Source: Maridesulfovibrio zosterae DSM 11974 (GTDB taxonomy: Bacteria; Desulfobacterota; Desulfovibrionia; Desulfovibrionales; Desulfovibrionaceae). From it: 64,000 nucleotides of DNA. The stretch spans positions 1-64,000 of the forward strand of contig NZ_AUDC01000015.1 in NCBI RefSeq assembly GCF_000425265.1, given 5' to 3'. Both the position numbers and the translations under genes were made by a program. Position 1 is the stretch's first letter. Each line of letters begins with the position of its first letter. The notes under the pieces are model-generated. The model was not told the DNA's origin. It saw only the letters and a list, made by a program, of their open reading frames with translations, and searched no databases. Below are positions 63,102 to 64,000 of this stretch, one piece after another.

Positions 63102-64000
63102 ATGGAAATGATATACGACCTAAGACAAATTGAATCTACGCTTGAAAGCATCAAAAAACGCGATGCTTCATACGGTGATCTCGTTGGCAGGTTCGGCCCA
63201 CTCTTCGAGAAAAAAGATCAGGTACGTATTCACCTGACCACCACGCCCCTGCACTCTCCAGTCATCGACGCCACCCGCATGGCCGCAGGTGTTCCCATCT
63301 TTGCCGAAGCAGATCTCATCTATTGGGCCGATGCTTTCAAACAGTCCTATGAAAGCCTCCTACCCGTCCTCGCCGAAGTACTGCAGCTGGAACCTGATAC
63401 ACAACGAAACCTGCTGGCCTTTCTGGATATTACTGAGAATCTTCTGGAGTTTGCCCAAGCCCGGATTCTTGGCAACCTGAGTCACTTTGAAAGGATATCG
63501 GAGCAGCTTGGTCTCGCCCCTTCGACAGTGTTGCATTACATCGCTGAAGCCATTTCCGCTCCTGTCCTGAATGCTATTGTGTGCAGTATGAATGAAGCTC
63601 TTTCCTCTCTTTCATGGGAACATGGATACTGTCCTGTCTGCGGTTCATCCCCATCCATATCACAACTCACGCCCAAAAATATGGCGGATTCGGAATACCT
63701 TGTTGGAGGAGGAGGCAAAAAATATCTGCACTGTTCCCTTTGCGGCCACGACTGGCACTATAAAAGAAGCGCCTGCGCGGCTTGCGGCAATGATGACAGC
63801 GAAACACGTGAATTTCTCTTTCTGGAAAATATGAAGCACGAACGGATCGAAGTATGCCACAAATGCGGTAAATACATGCTCAATGTTGACATGCGCGAGT
63901 ATGCGTCGTTACCACATTTAGACATAGTTCAGATGGGACTCATTCACCTCGATGTTCTCGCGCACGAACGTAATTTGTCCCCTGTTTCACCAACCCTCTG
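63102..64000 (+). CDS. fdhE: Formate dehydrogenase accessory protein FdhE (partial)
   Basis: An open frame from ATG 63102 that runs off the window end without a stop (299 codons visible). FdhE helps mature formate dehydrogenase. The zinc/rubredoxin-like cysteine pairs are seen: CPVC, CSLC, CAAC and CHKC (about residues 175-260). They lie in the order of the family, after a helical N-terminal half. A CACGGAG-type ribosome binding site precedes it. The C-terminus is missing only because of the window edge. Confidence 0.88.
   Translation, partial: MEMIYDLRQIESTLESIKKRDASYGDLVGRFGPLFEKKDQVRIHLTTTPLHSPVIDATRMAAGVPIFAEADLIYWADAFKQSYESLLPVLAEVLQLEPDTQRNLLAFLDITENLLEFAQARILGNLSHFERISEQLGLAPSTVLHYIAEAISAPVLNAIVCSMNEALSSLSWEHGYCPVCGSSPSISQLTPKNMADSEYLVGGGGKKYLHCSLCGHDWHYKRSACAACGNDDSETREFLFLENMKHERIEVCHKCGKYMLNVDMREYASLPHLDIVQMGLIHLDVLAHERNLSPVSPTL

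Overview
The window reads as chromosomal DNA of a marine sulfate-reducing bacterium of the Desulfovibrionaceae (Maridesulfovibrio/Desulfovibrio type). This is an inference from gene content: a complete Na+-translocating NQR operon, a periplasmic two-subunit formate dehydrogenase, a TRAP carboxylate transporter, heavy use of sigma-54 promoters with their activators, and an iron-handling locus resembling ferrosome loci described in this group. Gene density is normal and operons are well ordered. I saw no insertion sequence, prophage, CRISPR array, rRNA or tRNA.

Layout. 1-1479 holds no convincing gene. 1480-2688 is an MFS transporter. 3079-10778 is nqrABCDEF-apbE-nqrM plus a small helical protein, the sodium pump with its flavin transferase and maturation factor. 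11232-16786 is a CitA/DcuS-type two-component system followed by a DctP-DctQ-DctM TRAP transporter that it probably controls. 17139-19914 is a histidine kinase and an NtrC-type regulator. Next comes a sigma-54 operon (20379-27355) of universal stress proteins, a TauE/SafE permease, a PF09608-like membrane protein, a phosphoenolpyruvate-synthase-like protein and a receiver-only regulator. 27619-37614 is a D-amino acid/peptide region: D-amino acid aminotransferase, Asp/Glu racemase, an HTH regulator, a DppDFABC importer and an M20 peptidase. 37778-39341 is lipB-lipA, followed by a metallo-beta-lactamase-fold protein.

40201-49303 is a 2,3-butanediol/acetoin catabolic region: butanediol dehydrogenase, the activator AcoR on the opposite strand, and acoC-lin0512-acoA-acoB-acoX-DUF6506. 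Two good -24/-12 promoters are each preceded by sites of the form TGTTC-N7-GAACA, which defines a small AcoR regulon by eye. LipB and LipA next door can supply the lipoyl group that AcoC needs.

50313-58710 is the most unusual part. A Fur-family regulator and small membrane proteins lie beside two different P1B-type ATPases, an HMA-like protein, a Tyr-Gly-Gln-Pro repeat protein, a triple-FeoA protein and a small protein that closely resembles the magnetosome protein MamC. Three proteins share an N-terminal HxxP(G/R)RIR motif, and tandem Fur-like boxes sit between the divergent arms. I interpret it as a ferrosome-like iron compartment locus with an added MamC-like component. 59234-64000 is fdhA (cysteine type, Tat signal), fdhB and a partial fdhE.
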